Source: Zygnema cylindricum (Eukaryota > Streptophyta > Zygnematophyceae > Zygnematales > Zygnemataceae). From it: a stretch of DNA of 64,000 nt. The first letter of the stretch is position 1. The number at the start of each line of letters is the position of its first letter. The DNA is taken from the NCBI GenBank assembly GCA_037447655.1, contig JBBHKE010003059.1, positions 372,001 through 436,000 of the forward strand, written 5' to 3'. Below, in pieces: positions 33,386 through 45,951 of this stretch. The notes under the pieces were generated by a model that searched no databases, was not told the DNA's origin, and saw only the letters and a list, made by a program, of their open reading frames with translations. Both the position numbers and the translations under genes were made by a program.

Positions 33386-33666
33386 TGTTGTCTATAGCCA
33401 TTTTCAGCCATGGATTTACCCTCGCAAGCGCCACAGACTACCCCAAAAAAAGCCTACTTTGAATCCACTCAGAATTCTACTGAAATAACAAAAAAGGTTG
33501 AAACTACATAAACAGATAGTTTATAGGTCATTAAGTATTCTCACTGTTATTCATATAAAAATATTGAACATAATTATCACATCATCCAATCAAAATAGGC
33601 TGTTTTTGGGGTAGTGTGTGGTGCTTCCGAGGGTAAGTCCATGGCTGAAAATGGCTATGGACAACA
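33386..33666 (-). repeat. 281-bp LTR-like unit with 76-bp inverted arms
   Basis: The unit starts TGTTG (33666, minus strand) and ends CAACA (33386), directly before a primer site and gag, so its position is that of a 5' LTR. Yet its two ends are long inverted repeats: arms 33386-33461 and 33591-33666 agree at about 69 of 76 positions by hand count. This is a MITE-like architecture. The outer edge abuts element C RT. An alternative reading is a MITE of GTTGTC...GACAAC with ACCT flanks (33382-33385 and 33666-33669 region). Confidence 0.8.
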
Positions 33667-36600
33667 CCTATAAGATATCTAAGGACTCTCTTAGCTGCCT
33701 CCCAATCTTTCTTAGTGGGAGCATTCAAACTCCTACTTAGTACTCCTACAGTTGCGGCTATGTCTAGCCGGGTACAATTAATAAAATATATTAGGCTGCC
33801 CACTACTTGTGTATTAAGATTGTTTGCATAAATCTCTTGTCTTCAAGGCCTAACTCATCATCGAAGATTATAACCCCCTCTTCCACACTCCCCTCACTTC
33901 CTTTCTTTAGTTCTATTGAAATGGTACAACAATTAGCCTTGTCCATTTGGAATCATTCTAACATGTTTCCAATGGTCTCTTTCTGAGTTAATTTTATTAT
34001 CTTTCTATCTCTGTCTCTCTCTACCTAAATTCCCAAAATATTCCTTGCTTCTCCTATATCCTTCATCTCAAATCTTCTTTTTAGATCATTTTTCAACTTA
34101 TTTATTTTATCCATAGATTTGCTTAAAATAAGCAAATCATCAACATAAATTGCAATACAAATAACTCATTCCTCATCTTCAAACAAATAAACTGAGTGAT
34201 TTGAGTTGATCAGAATATATCCCAAACTCGTAAGAAACTCATCGAGCTTCTTATTCCATTGTCGGGGCGCCTCTTTTACCCCATACAAAGATTTGATCAA
34301 TCGGCATACCTTGCTCGCTTCCCTTTGCTCCACAAATCCTTTGGGCTATCACATAAAGATCTCCTTTTCCAACTCCCTATGTAGGAAGGCCGTCTTGATG
34401 TCCATCTGATGTACTTCCATGTCTTTTGCTGCCGCGATACTGAGAAGTATCTAAACGGAGGGAAACTTGACGACCGGAGCAAAAGCTTTTTCGTAGTCAA
34501 TTCCTTCTTTCTAGGTAAATCCTTCCGGCACTAACCGAGCCTTGTAGCACTCAATGGTGTTACCCGGGTTGAGTTTCAATTTAAACACCCACTTACAGCC
34601 GATTGGCTTCTGTCAAGAGGTCTTTCCACCAATTCCCATGTCGCCGCCATAATTGAAGTCATATTCTCATTAATGGTTGTCTTCTACTAGTTCCTTTCTG
34701 GACAGTTCAATGCCTCCTTATAAGTTTGAGGTTCATCGGGGTGAGACAGTTTGGTTACCTTGTTGGTAGCTTGTCTCTTTTGCAATTTTTTGCTGCTTCT
34801 TTCTCCTCCCTTAAACTCTGTTGCCGGAATAGATGGCTCATGTGGATTCTTCTGAACAGTTTCAACTTCTCCCCTATTTTTTGATTCTGGGTCTTTTTCC
34901 GCCACGTCTTCCACTTCGGTTGGAGTTGTTACTATGGGGTTCCACGGTTGAGTCCTCTTCGATCTGATCCATACATATAAGATCATCATCTTCTCAAAAA
35001 CATGGATAGTTAAGAAGCTCAAAGTCATTACAATTTTCTGAATCGAATCTGATTTTGATTGGTTTTCTATGCTTAAAGGGATCTATAGATTTCCCTTCAT
35101 CCATAACCACAAGATGCTTCACTAGGATTATATCTTCTCTCTTGAGATCTTAGACTCTATATCCTTTAACATTTTTGTCATATCCTAGCAATTATCTTGG
35201 TTTTCATTTCGGATCTAATTTCCAATTTGATCGATCTGTGTATAAACTAATCACTTGACTACCAAAAACCTTTAAGTGTGTTACATCTGGTTTTTCGGCT
35301 AGTCCATCTCTCATAAGGAGTTTAGCCTTTTACTATCGAAGTAAGAACTTTTTCTTAAGATAATTAGCACAGTTTATTGCTTCGGCCCAAAATCTTTTTC
35401 GTATCTTTTTATCTGATAGCATACTCTCAGCACTATCACTTAATGTTTTATTTAACCTCTCGGCTACACTATTCTGCTCAAGATTTTTTTAGGAACAGTC
35501 TTTGGGTGATGCACTCCATCTTCTCTCAAAAATCCTCAAATTATTCGAGGTATACTCTCCCTGATTAGCACTCCTTACTCTCTTAATAGAGGTTTCATGG
35601 AGTTTCTCACTCTAGGCTTTATATTCCTTAAAATCCTCTAAGGCATGTGATATATTTTTTTAAAAATACACTCTTGAGTAACAAGACCAATCGTAAATGA
35701 TTGTCATCATAAACCTCTTACCACCGGGTGAGGGTACTTTGGCAAGTCCCCAAATATCAGTATGTACCAAGTCTTACACTTTTTCTCCTATATTAGTGGC
35801 CTCCTTTGGGAAGGGTAACTTGTGTGCCTTACCTTGAGCACAACCACTACAGTCACCCAGGTTTTCATTTTCTCTAAAGTGAATTCCTTCCACTATTCCC
35901 ATCTTTTTCATTTCTTTTAACTTATCAAAATGCACATGTCTAAGCTTTTTACGCCACAACATAATATCATAAAAACCAACATAGTAAATTTTCTTCTTTT
36001 CATTTCATATAATTAGCCAAAACATCCTTTGGCTGCCTTTTTCAGCAGTGAAATACACTTCCTCCTCAAAGCTAGCAATAAAGGTTCCCTTCCTAGTGCT
36101 AGTCTCGAAACCCTTATCATCTAAGACAGATGTTGAGATGAGATTTTTGTTTAACTCTAGAATATACAACACATCAGAGAATGTCACTATGAATATCTTT
36201 CCCTCCACTAAGACTTTCAGATCTACCGATCCTTCCATAGTAGTACTGATTACCCTCCCATCCCCATACTCTATCTCTATGGTGGGAATCTTTCTCATCT
36301 TAGTGAAAAGGTATTTATCCTAACACATTTGCATGGAGGCACCCGAATCCACAATCGAACCCCATTCACCTTTCAAACCTCCGAAAGCACATTTATGCTT
36401 TTGAGGAATTTCGACCTCGGTTTTCGTTTCCAACTCCTCATCCAACAAGAGCTCATCGTCCTCATCCTTAGATTCTTGCTTGTGTACTTCAGTCATAAGA
36501 GCCTTTTTCTTTCCTATTAGGGGTCAATTGATCTGCCCCACCTTTAACCGATGTTTGGTAAGCTTAGTGCACTCCGCCATTTAGTGCCAAAGTTTCTTAC

Positions 36601-37455
36601 AAAAAATGCACAAACCCTAGGGAGCCGTTGGTCCAAACTTGTTGGTCTGATTTTTTTGCCCCCCCCCTCCATAATTGCCGACCGGTTTTCAGGAAAATCT
36701 TGTTCCTCCAATCAGTCCCAGTTGCCAACGCTTGCCCACTCTTTCTTCCCCTGTGGATCTTAATCATATTATCCCAAACGAGAATCATCCCTACCATTGA
36801 AGTTTATATCCACCATGAGTCAGGGAAGTCCTACACACGGTGGCCTATATTCCCGAACTCATCTGGTAACTTCATGAGCAAGCAGTTAACCTTCATCTTT
36901 TCAATTTTGACCTATCCAACACTCTTTAACTCTATGAAAAATGTGGTGAGCTGAATACAAAAATTTAACATCTTCCCCCCTTTATATACATATGCGTTAA
37001 TTATCTAATCAGCCAAATGATGTTGAGACACCGAAAGATCAGATGCCCTCTTTACCTGCAAATGAGGAGATGCAAGCCCTTAAGTAAGACGGCGGAGGAT
37101 AAAGTGCTTTGTCGCCATATTGTTGTAGTCATAGGTATCGGTATCATTCTCCTCGTTCATCTTAATACGTGACATGATTGCCGAACCAGTTGCTATTGGT
37201 GTGACCGTCTCCTTCTTTTTTCCTTTGTCCACCACCTCCCCTTCCTTTGTCTCCTCCGTTGGAGTTAGATCCGCATCTTTGGTAAATCTATTTCCTCCAA
37301 ACCTTGGAGGGATGCCAAGAGTAGCTAGATACCTCACCCATCCACTCATTATTCCACAAAACCTTTTCTCACTTAGAGCTTTTGTCATCATAATTTCCCT
37401 GTATATGAAGCTAGTTTCATTAAAGATGGGCAGCTTAGAGGGTGAGCCCATTACC
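33667..37455 (-). pseudogene. Element C gag-protease-integrase-RT remnant
   Basis: Gag begins inside the LTR (ATG 37475 or upstream) and crosses the primer site (QVMGS), followed by KLPIFNETSF in place of the usual FDG..Y.W. A degenerate zinc knuckle lies near 36600. The protease VDSGASMQMC (about 36350) keeps D-S-G with a stop soon after. A pre-integrase HHCC segment ending in CSGCAQGKAHKLPF (35962-35774) follows. The integrase is badly damaged (35770-35170). RT carries YVDDLLILSK (about 34160) and NCTRLDIAATVGVLSRSLNAP (33780). RT ends at LRYLIG, where 33666 begins. Confidence 0.83.
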
Positions 37456-38487
37456 TGCAATTCTGAGACCTCCATAGGTCCTTGGAATGGGCAGCTCACA
37501 CAAAGCTTTTAGGATAACTTTGATCCTTTGTGTTTTTGCAAGATAACTACCACCCTGGCAAACAAAAACTTTGACCACCTTCAACATTGTGAAGGCAAGA
37601 CTCCCTTAGGTCGATAGCAAAAAGAATCTCTGAATTTGCTCCCTTGAGCAGTTAGTTATGAGTGGTGAAAGATGACCTTTTCTATAAGAGCTCTCTCGGA
37701 GAGAGGTGGCTACCTTCTAAATTTTCTAAGTCCTTTCTTTCTCTAAAACTCCATCTATTAACATACAACACCAATCACAATAGGGTGTTGTAGAGAAAAG
37801 TAGAGGTGCCGATGTACTTTTTGTAAGGCCATCTTACGACATGGCCAAAATGTGGACACATGCCATATCCGGATTTTTTCCCATAATCTCTAGAGTTTTC
37901 GCAATCCAATGTTGTCGCGCCACGTGTCACTTTATGTGGAGATGACCGTAAAATGCCAAAAGTACCTAATCCGCGATCGCAGCGCCTATCGTGGCCGTTC
38001 GATAAAAACAGGCTATAATTCTAGTTGTTGAAAATAGACATGTAGTATTTGTTTTACGGTTGAAACAAATGCGCAGTATATGTTTCATAAAATACATACA
38101 ACCGTAGTGTACTTGAACTGTTTTTTTTTACTGGGTATCTATTTGACAGTTAAATGAATTACTCTATTTGTTAACATTTATATACTTATCAAACCATATA
38201 TCACTTAGCACTTGTTCTACACTAGTAGGATAAAGCTACCGGCTACATTGATGGATAGCAGGTACCAGGATCAGATCCTGGGTCCGTCAAGTACCTTTTT
38301 AGGAAATCTACCAATTTATTGCCTCTCTCCCTCTAGATAGCATAGGCTGCCATGGCTCTAGCTCCCTCTCCACCTTTTAGTGAATGCCACAAATGTGGGA
38401 GCTGAAGAGAGGAGTTAGAGGCAGACTTCCTCTACTTATTTTCTGCATTTTATCTTTTACAAAACCTATTAACCTTTAATTTTTACA
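37456..38487 (-). repeat. Element C 5' LTR
   Basis: 1032 bp matching 31014-32063. It ends AGAATTGCA followed by the primer site GGTAATGGGCTC (37455-37444). The antisense tRNA-like stretch here has B box GGATCAGATCC (38268-38278), preceded by CTACCGGCTAC and TGGATAGCAGG. Confidence 0.87.
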
Positions 38488-39819
38488 TTATTTTCCGCGA
38501 AACCTTTCAAGTTGCCTCATGAAGATTTCCTCCTTTAATTCTCTATGTAAAAATGTTTTTTTAATATCCATTTGACGAATCTCCATATATTTCGCTGCTA
38601 CCAGACTTAAGAGAATTCTATTTGAAGGAAATCAGACCACTAGAGCAAAGGTTTCCTCGTAATTAATACTTTTTTTCCTGTGTGTAACTCTTAACAACCA
38701 GTATAAATTTACATGTCTTTATGGTGTTTACAGTATTAAGTTTCAGTTTTGAAACTCATTTACATCCTTCATGTTTTTTGTCTTGTCCACCAATTTTCAA
38801 ATATTAGCATTTATGATTGATGCAATTTCCTCATTTATGGTTATCATTCATCTATTGCTCTCCGGACTTTTAATTATCTTAGAGTATGTCTGAGGTTCAT
38901 TTAGGTGTGAAAGTTTTGTAAGTTCAGTGTTCACTTAGCCTTCTATGAACCATTTCTTGCCTCTCGTTCCTAATTCACATATCAGTTGCTGGCATAAAAG
39001 GCATCATTTTATTCTTCGTTCAATGGTCGTTTGCTCTCTTGTCCATAGAGGTCATTTGTGTCTCTCCTTCTCCTCTCTCGTCTGATAAAGGTAGAACCTT
39101 TTGTTTTGGCTGAGGTTCTTCTTGTTTTAACATGTCTGTCTAAGGTTCTTCTTCTTTTAATATGTTTGTTCGACGTGCATTAGCTTGATGAACTCTCTCT
39201 CGAAGTGGCACTTGTGCCTCATAATCTTCGTCAACTTCAATCATAATTTTTACAATTTTTATATATTTAAAGGGATAAAAAAAACTTCCCGACATCCATT
39301 ACTACTATGTATTTTACTAGGATTATATCTTTTTTTTGAAGTTCATAACCTCTATATGATTTTATATTTTCATCATAGCCCACTAAATATCCAGTTTTTC
39401 CTTTTCGCATCCATTTTCCCATTAGTTTTATCCATGTTAAGACTATATAATTGACTTTTGAACCCTTTTTGGTGTGTTATGGCTAGTTTTCTACATGTCT
39501 ATCTTTCATATGGATTTTCCTCTTCAATGGCTAAGCCAAGGCCCTTCTTATTAAGGTAGTTAGCACAATTCATTGCCTTTTCTCAAAAATGTCTTCTAAT
39601 TATTTAGTCAGTTAACATGCTTTTGGCATTGTCCTCAAGAGTTTGATTTAGTCTCTTAGCCACACCATTCAGATGTGGATTAAAAGGGACAATTATGCGA
39701 TGGTGGATGTCTCTTTCTCTTTAGAATTCTTCAAACAAATTAGAGGTAAACTCTCCCTCATTATCACTACTTATTCTTTTGATTAATGTTTCATAAAGCT
39801 TTTCACTCCATGCCTTATA
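38488..39819 (-). pseudogene. Family D copia integrase tail and RT start
   Basis: Reads the integrase region around EKLYETL and S.NEGEF (about 39810-39740), an integrase tail with LVGYDE (about 39390), a linker, then RT up to MDIKKTFLHRELKEEIFMRQ (about 38575-38510). The reading is full of stops and shifts. RT is cut at 38488 by element C and continues at 31013. The upstream edge is a family H LTR at 39820. Confidence 0.78.
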
Positions 39820-40849
39820 TGAAATTCTATAGGCTCCAATCCCCCAAAGAAATCGCAAATCCAAAGAAACTTATCTAAATAGTGCCGAATCCAAGTTGAT
39901 ACAAACCCAAATGACTGACACCTTGTCATTCAGATTCCCAATACAACTTCACCCCTATGAAAGAAGACTTTGTATGTCTTCAATTCCCCCCTCAGTATAC
40001 AAAGTTAGAATATGAGTATGTAGACACATTCCTCCACTTTGGCTTTCCCTTATAAATGCAGCCACCCTGGCACGGAAAAACACTGACTGACTACATCGTT
40101 GTGTATTTTGGACTCCTATGAGTCCGCAGCAAAAAGAATCATTGAACGTGCTTCCTTGAGCATTAAGTTATGGCTGGCCAAAGATGGCCTATAAATTCAG
40201 ATGCACCGAGGGAGAGAGGCGGAAACCTAAATTTTTGTAAGTCATAAACTCCCTCTCTGAACCTAATCTTAGTGTACTCAACGAATTAGAAGACTATAAA
40301 GTACAAGAAGTACTGGTGTCGCGGTACTTCTTGTATGACCATAGTACGGCATGGTTGTCGCGTTGACGTTGTCACTTCCTAACCCGTAGTAACTCTCCCA
40401 TTAATGTCTTCTTTCCACTCATAAATTGCCACGTGTTATCTACCTACATTTAGCTCACAAACCGCCAAATGTCCACTCAGGCGCTTCAGGTCCACTGTGA
40501 GCCGTCAGATCTCAAACCGACAATTAATCGCGTCCGTTCAAATTGAATCTCGTTTAGTTTTGTAATCCGTGACATGAATTATGTTGATTAGTACCACGTT
40601 TATATGTGATTCAAACTAAATATATGTATCTGTGTGTCAATGCCTTAGTGGATAAGGCGAATAATTACATCATTACATAGGTCTAAGTTCAAATCCAGTA
40701 TGGTCCATGTACATTTTGGCAAACTATCCTCTCAACCTTTGTGCTTGTCTCCCTAACTATCTGCGGGTAGCCATGGAATTTCTTCCGTCTCTTAGTGACT
40801 ACGGCAAGTTTATAGAGATAGAAGTATTTCTAGGCACCAGGTTGAAACT
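39820..40849 (-). repeat. Family H LTR, cut by a family A LTR
   Basis: Begins at its 3' end with TGAAATTCTATAGGCTCC on the plus strand (39820) and matches 25989-27000 in order (CCGCAGCAAAAAGAATCA, GAGCATTAAGTTATGGCTGG, GAGGGAGAGAGG). The upstream end is unclear and merges into the LTR starting at 40850. No gag follows; D integrase abuts it. Confidence 0.72.
40641..40696 (+). other. tRNA-like Pol III A/B boxes antisense in LTR H
   Basis: A-box-like TGCCTTAGTGGATAAGGCG (40641-40659) and B-box-like AGTTCAAATCC (40686-40696). The A box is nearly identical to that at 26816. As before, no acceptor stem is present. Confidence 0.6.
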
Positions 40850-41462
40850 TGTTGAAATTAGAAATCTTTACTCAATAGATAGAGTTGTGAGGAGGAATTA
40901 AAGACTTAGAATATTTGGGAAATAAAAACCTGTAATACTTACCTCAAATAGTGTTACATTAACAGAAGACTAAGAGAGTGTACTGTACGGCCAGTTAGAC
41001 ATGCGTCGGCAGGAAAATGGTGTTGCTCGTTTCACGGAGAAGTGCCGATGACCAGTTACACGTGTCGGGAAATTAACGAGCGGATTGATGAAATCGGACA
41101 AACGGAATGCAAACCGCATATCTGGAAAAGTATGGTACAGTCAGCCAAGAAGGGCCGTTGATTGACATCGAAGTGACGGACGCGATTGAGAAGGGACCAC
41201 AAATGACGAAGCACACTTGGACGGTATAAGGTGCTTCATACTACACGACAACAGTCAGCCAGATGCTATGGACCACTGCTCACAAAGCGCCAGTAACACT
41301 TAATGTATGGTCTTATATTTGTAAATATATGGAAACAAGGATTTGTAGTTTAGCTAATTTAAAATAGTGTCGCACAATTGAGATTTAGAGAAATGGCAAA
41401 ATTAGATTTTGGAAGTACTATTAGAATAGCAATAACAGTTTTAGTACTTTGTTGTAGCAAAC
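40850..41462 (+). repeat. Family A LTR fragment, plus strand
   Basis: Starts TGTTGAAATTAGAAATC at 40850 and matches the first 610 bp of LTR A, including ACCTCAAATAGTGTTACATTAACAG and the CACACTTGGACGGTAT block. The remaining 370 bp are absent, and unrelated DNA begins near 41463. Confidence 0.85.
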
Positions 41463-43883
41463 ATGGAAGTTCAGGAAATTCTGTGAAGAAGATTGACGGG
41501 AACGAGGTCGGTACGGGGAATGAAAGGTGAAGTCACTGGGGAAAGGCATAGGCGGATTTGTTGGGGACTGGGGAGTTTGTGGAAATAGCAGGAATATTGC
41601 GCTAGTGTAGAAATTTTTTTGGGGTAATTTGGAAAAATAACGTGGATTTTTTTGAAAAATCAGTGAATTGTCGGGGAAACGGACAAAATAAATGGAAGAA
41701 GTATTTTGGTTTTTGGAGAGAGAAATCGGGGAAACGGGGAAATAAAATGAGCAAAAAGTTGTGTGAGAATAGGAGAACTGAAAAGGGCAATCGGGGAAAA
41801 CGAAAATTTACAATTTTCAATTTTATTTATTGGTGAAATGTAGCTATTGAGTGGGGATATTGAGTTGGAAAATATGAAAACAAGGGTATAATGAAGTTTG
41901 TGGGGATTTGCTCGAAAATTCTTAGACAGAGAGCTTATCCAGAATGTCTGAGATTACAGATTTATAATGTTGATTGTAATGTTATTGTGTTCTTCTTTTA
42001 GCATTATAGTTGAAAACCAGTAATCGCTACCTTTTCATTAGTTGATCTTTCTGTTTGTGATTTTTTCAGCCGTCTCGCTTTTGCTTTCTTCTACTGTGAT
42101 TCATGTTTAATAAGTTTTTTGTGCCATATTTGCAGGTTTTGCGAATCGACGGATGCATCAAATTGTACAAAAGAAGTTAACAACATTCAATTTTGGCATA
42201 GTAGAGAAACTGCAGAAATGTGTATAGTGAAACTAGTTTTCTACTTTGTACAAAATCCTGTTACTTATAACTTATTTTAAACGATTGTGAATCGTTTTCG
42301 TTACAAAAGTTGCCATGGATTTTTTGGTTTACATGCGACCTTTGTTTGAGTATTGTTTTTCTTCAAATATGGATGATACTTTAGATTTTTTTTTCATGTG
42401 CTTAATTTTGATTTTGATTTTGATGATTTAAACTGTCTTAAGATGTTATCTACACAAATTAAGGTACTGATTGAATTATTAGAAACAAGTCGTCAAAATC
42501 GTCATAAAGATAAGCTAAAACCGAAAGGAAAATATTTTCTCGGCAGATTTTCTGTTGGCAATTTAGAGAGTCTATAAAAAGATGTTTCAAAATTGCTTTT
42601 GGATTAGAATATTTCTGCATAAATTGAATTTCCAAAGCCATGAGCTGTAAGTAAATTTTACATCAAATGGAAATATTTAAGAAAATTCGAGAGTTCTTGA
42701 CGTTTTTACCAGTTACACAAATAAATGAATAGATGAGAACGTTTAGAAAAATGGTAGAAGTTTTCATTCTAACAACCTTTACAACTTCAATTTTGGTAAC
42801 ATTGTCAATTGTTTAATGTGTTCAAGGATGCCTTGTTTAATTTCTGACTCATTCAACTAGACATTAATTGAAGGCAGGATCTTTTCTTCTAGATAAAATT
42901 TGATATATTTTTTCTTATTTTCTCAAATTGCACATTTTCGATCATGTATGACTTGATGATTATGACCTGTTCCTGACTCCAATATTCCATCAAACTAGTA
43001 TAAACCCGTTACCCTTTCAAAATTTTCCCGACTCTACCTCTTCGGTGTACCTCTCTAAAGACAGAGTCATTGCCTCATCAAATCTTTTACATTGCCTCAA
43101 CAAATCTTTTACATTCCCACTGGTAAATTTCACGCACCGTAGTTACTTTGTCATTCGTTCGCTGATGTTCTCATTCGACGAGAACATTTTGTATACTATT
43201 TTGAGTAACCTTTTAGGGAAACTCAAATGGGGAAACTGCGGAAATTTAATGGGTAAATCAAGGTGATTGGATTAGGGGATTGACTGAGAGAAAGATGTTG
43301 GGGAAAATGGGGAAATTCAGTGGGGAAAATGTGGCAAGCAGAAGGAAAAATGAAGCAAACGCACTGGCAAAGACTGTGGGAAACTCAGGCAAAGCGAGAA
43401 GTGCCAGTGGGGAAAATGAGACCATTGGACGCGGAGGTTGAGAAGATAAGATGAGGCGAGAGTTTGAGGGGAAAGCTCTTTGGGAAAGTGGGGAAATTCA
43501 GGGAGGCAGAATAGGGTAACGGAATGTGGGAATTAAAGAGATTAAATGAGGCAGAGGCTGGTCTGGGGGAACGTAAACAGGGAAATAGGAATATTTTGAG
43601 GAGAAAATGAAGGAGCTAAATGGGGAAGTGAAGGACATTATGTGAGGCAGAGGTGAAAATCTGAGGGTAAGTAAAGGGGAAAAGTTGGGAAATACAGTGG
43701 AAAAATTGTGGAAAGACTATGGAAAAATAGCGAAAATCAAAAGTAAAATCGGGATCACAAAAGTGGGGAAATTAAATTTAGTTGGGTTAATGGAAAAAAC
43801 GTTGGTTAAATGCTTACTGTTTAACGGGATATTTGCAAGCTGGAAAAGTCGAAAAAAGCAAATGTGATGAAGTGTAGTGAGAA
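41463..43883. other. Unassigned region with GGGGAAA-rich strand-biased blocks
   Basis: Two blocks (about 41480-41830 and 43190-43790) are rich in G and A and poor in C on the plus strand, with many dispersed GGGGAAA and TGGGGAAAT motifs, like a decayed minisatellite. Between them is AT-rich DNA without recognised features. ORFs here (for example 41642-41836) are compositional artefacts. No transposon motif was found. Confidence 0.55.
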
Positions 43884-44245
43884 AGGTGGCACGTGTACCA
43901 TTTTATACGACACAGTATTTTGAATGGTGCCATACATCAATCGATAGAGTTTTAGAGAGAGATAGGACTTAGAAAAATTTGGTAGATAGGACCCTCTCTC
44001 AGATAGAGCTTTTGTACAAAAGGTCAACTTTGACCCACCATAACTTACAGCTCAAGGGAGCAAATTCAGAGATTCTTTTTGTTATCGACTCAGATGAGTC
44101 TTACCTTCACACAGATGAAGTTGGTTACAGTTTTTGTTTTCTATAGTGGCAGTTATTCTTGCTGAAACACAAAGGGGTCAGGGTTATCCTAGAGGCTTCG
44201 TGTGAGTTGCCTACTTTGAGGACCTATGAAGGACTCAGAGTTGCA
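43884..44245 (+). repeat. Family C LTR fragment (3' end), plus strand
   Basis: Matches the 3' part of LTR C in reverse orientation to element C: GATAGAGTTTTAGAGAGAG, GACTCAGATGAGTCTTACC, CTAGAGGCTTCGTGTGAG and the end GACTCAGAGTTGCA (44245). The 5' part is missing and no primer site follows. Confidence 0.75.
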
Positions 44246-44440
44246 CTTCCCCAATCTGCAACACATACCCAGATAATAGCCCTTTTACACGCACATCTTT
44301 ATAAGCGACATTACACCAAGTAGTGATGTCAAATCCACCCTCCCCCAAATTTTTCCAAAAACCACTAGTCCCTATTAAAGTTTTTATACTTCCTACATCT
44401 TCACCACTTAAATGATTATCTATGATAACTACCCTTTTTT
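44246..44440 (-). pseudogene. Copia RNase H fragment
   Basis: Minus-strand reading DITTWCNVAYKDVRVKGLLSGYVL (about 44325-44255) corresponds to the first RNase H block of copia; the usual Ser-Asp at the first acidic site is replaced (CN). It is cut by the C LTR at 44245. Upstream it merges without a clear border into H gag sequence. Confidence 0.55.
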
Positions 44441-45951
44441 ATGATTTTACGCCATTTCCCCCTTTCAGATCCATATAAGTCTTTTCACTATCACTTTTCA
44501 TTTTTATTCCCAAAAAATATTTCTTCTACCCTAAACCTCTCATTAAAAGTCCCTCTTCTCCCCTATCCTTTAGAGCCCCCTCTAGATTTACTTCTCCTCT
44601 TTCCATGGAATCCGTTGAAGTCTCCTCTATCGACCAGTTTTTCTGCCGCCAAAATATCTATGAAAGTATCCTTAATATTCTGATTTTTCCCTTTTTCATA
44701 TTTTAATTCTAGATCTGAGAATGTCATTTACCCTACACTCCTTGACCTCCTCATCAACCTTACTCCCTCAAGTACCTCCTTTCTCTTTACTTCCCTTATA
44801 CCTCCAAAAGCACACTGTTGCTTTCGTAGAATTTAAGTGTGCTTTTCTCTTTTCCCTATTTTACCGATGGAAAAAGCTCCAAAATATCTTTATCCAGTTT
44901 CTCCTCTTCCCCTTCTTCCTCCTCATCCACATTCTAACTTCTAATTTCTTCCAAACAAGGACACTCCTCCATATAGTGACCCGGTTCCTTACAAAAGAAG
45001 CAAACCTCTCCTTTCAAAGCTCCCCTCTCTTTTCCTCTCCCTCTCTTTCCACCGAAGTCCCGATAAGGTTTATCTTTCTCTTTCTTCCTCTCACCACGCT
45101 TCCGCGAATCACCGTAATTCCTCTTTTCACGCTTCCACCAGTCACCACGAGCTGTTAGTGCATTCACCTTGTCACTTCCCTTTCGAAGCTCTAAAGTGTT
45201 TTCCCTCACAAGAATCATCCCCATGGTAATGCTCGAAGTCCATGAGGAGCCATCCTTTTCCTCTATATGGTTAATGATGTTTTCTTACTCATCTGGGAGT
45301 TTCATAATTAGTGTTTTAATGTTTCTCTCATCAAATTCTACACATTCTGCACTAGTAAACTCAGCATAACGCAGCAATATCATTGCAAAACTCTATCATG
45401 CTACCGCTTTTATAAACATAGGCCTCTATTTCTTGTTTTACTAATTGCTACCTCTGTATAGTTTCACTCTTATAAAGCTTAATTAGTGCTTCCCAAATTT
45501 CTAAAGATTTGGTTAAGGCTGTGAGAGTGATAGCTATAGGCTTAGAACCGTTTCTAAGTATTAGATGCTTTGCTACAGTGTTTTTATGCTCCCAAATTTT
45601 ACTATCATTTTCTTCAATTTTGGTTTAGTTATACCTCTTACAAGTGGAACCGTAGCCAAGAGCCTAGCTCCCCTCACCATAGGTGTTCCTTTTCCCTTCT
45701 CCCCTATTCCCCCTTCCATGGCAATTATTATCCCTTCACCTTCCGTTGCATCTAAAACCTGGTTGGTTTTCTAGGAAGCGCCAAATAAATCTCCATAGTG
45801 AGCTCCATTGCAGCCCGGTGGCGGACACCTCACTTGTCCCGAAGCAATTCCCCATAAGTGATTTTCGAAAATCAATCCCTTCATCATAATCCCCAATAAG
45901 TGAAGTCTGTTCCATCAAACATAGGCACCCTAGATGGTGGGCCAATAACCT
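44441..45951 (-). pseudogene. Family H copia gag remnant
   Basis: Starts at the primer site GGTTATTGGCCC (45951-45940), whose codons read Q-V-I-G-P, followed by RVPMFDGTDFTYWG. A CCHC zinc knuckle CFFCKEPGHYMEEC is intact near 44995-44950, flanked by Arg/Lys-rich sequence. Stops and shifts are numerous. Downstream of the knuckle the expected protease is not recognisable, and the sequence passes into an RNase H piece. Confidence 0.75.

Larger units (their letters stand above)
31014..38487 (-). mobile_element. Element C, copia insertion inside family D RT
   Basis: A minus-strand copia element with LTRs at 31014-32063 and 37456-38487. Flanking 5-bp sequences on the coding strand are AATAA (38492-38488) and AATGG (31013-31009), which two G-to-A changes would reconcile. 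RT of element D reads in register on both sides once one flank copy is set aside. Gag, protease, integrase, RT and RNase H are present in order. Between RT and RNase H it is interrupted by 32605-33666 (K and J fragments). Confidence 0.88.

Noticed and set aside
37437-37456. Splice acceptor (TTGCAG/GT) at the gag start of element C
   Set aside because: The sequence looks like an acceptor, but the same position in the other families is the LTR end plus half-tRNA primer site, which explains it better.
41602-41836. Overlapping ORFs on both strands in the GGGGAAA block
   Set aside because: Biased composition without stop codons explains them. No start context, domain or homology is visible.
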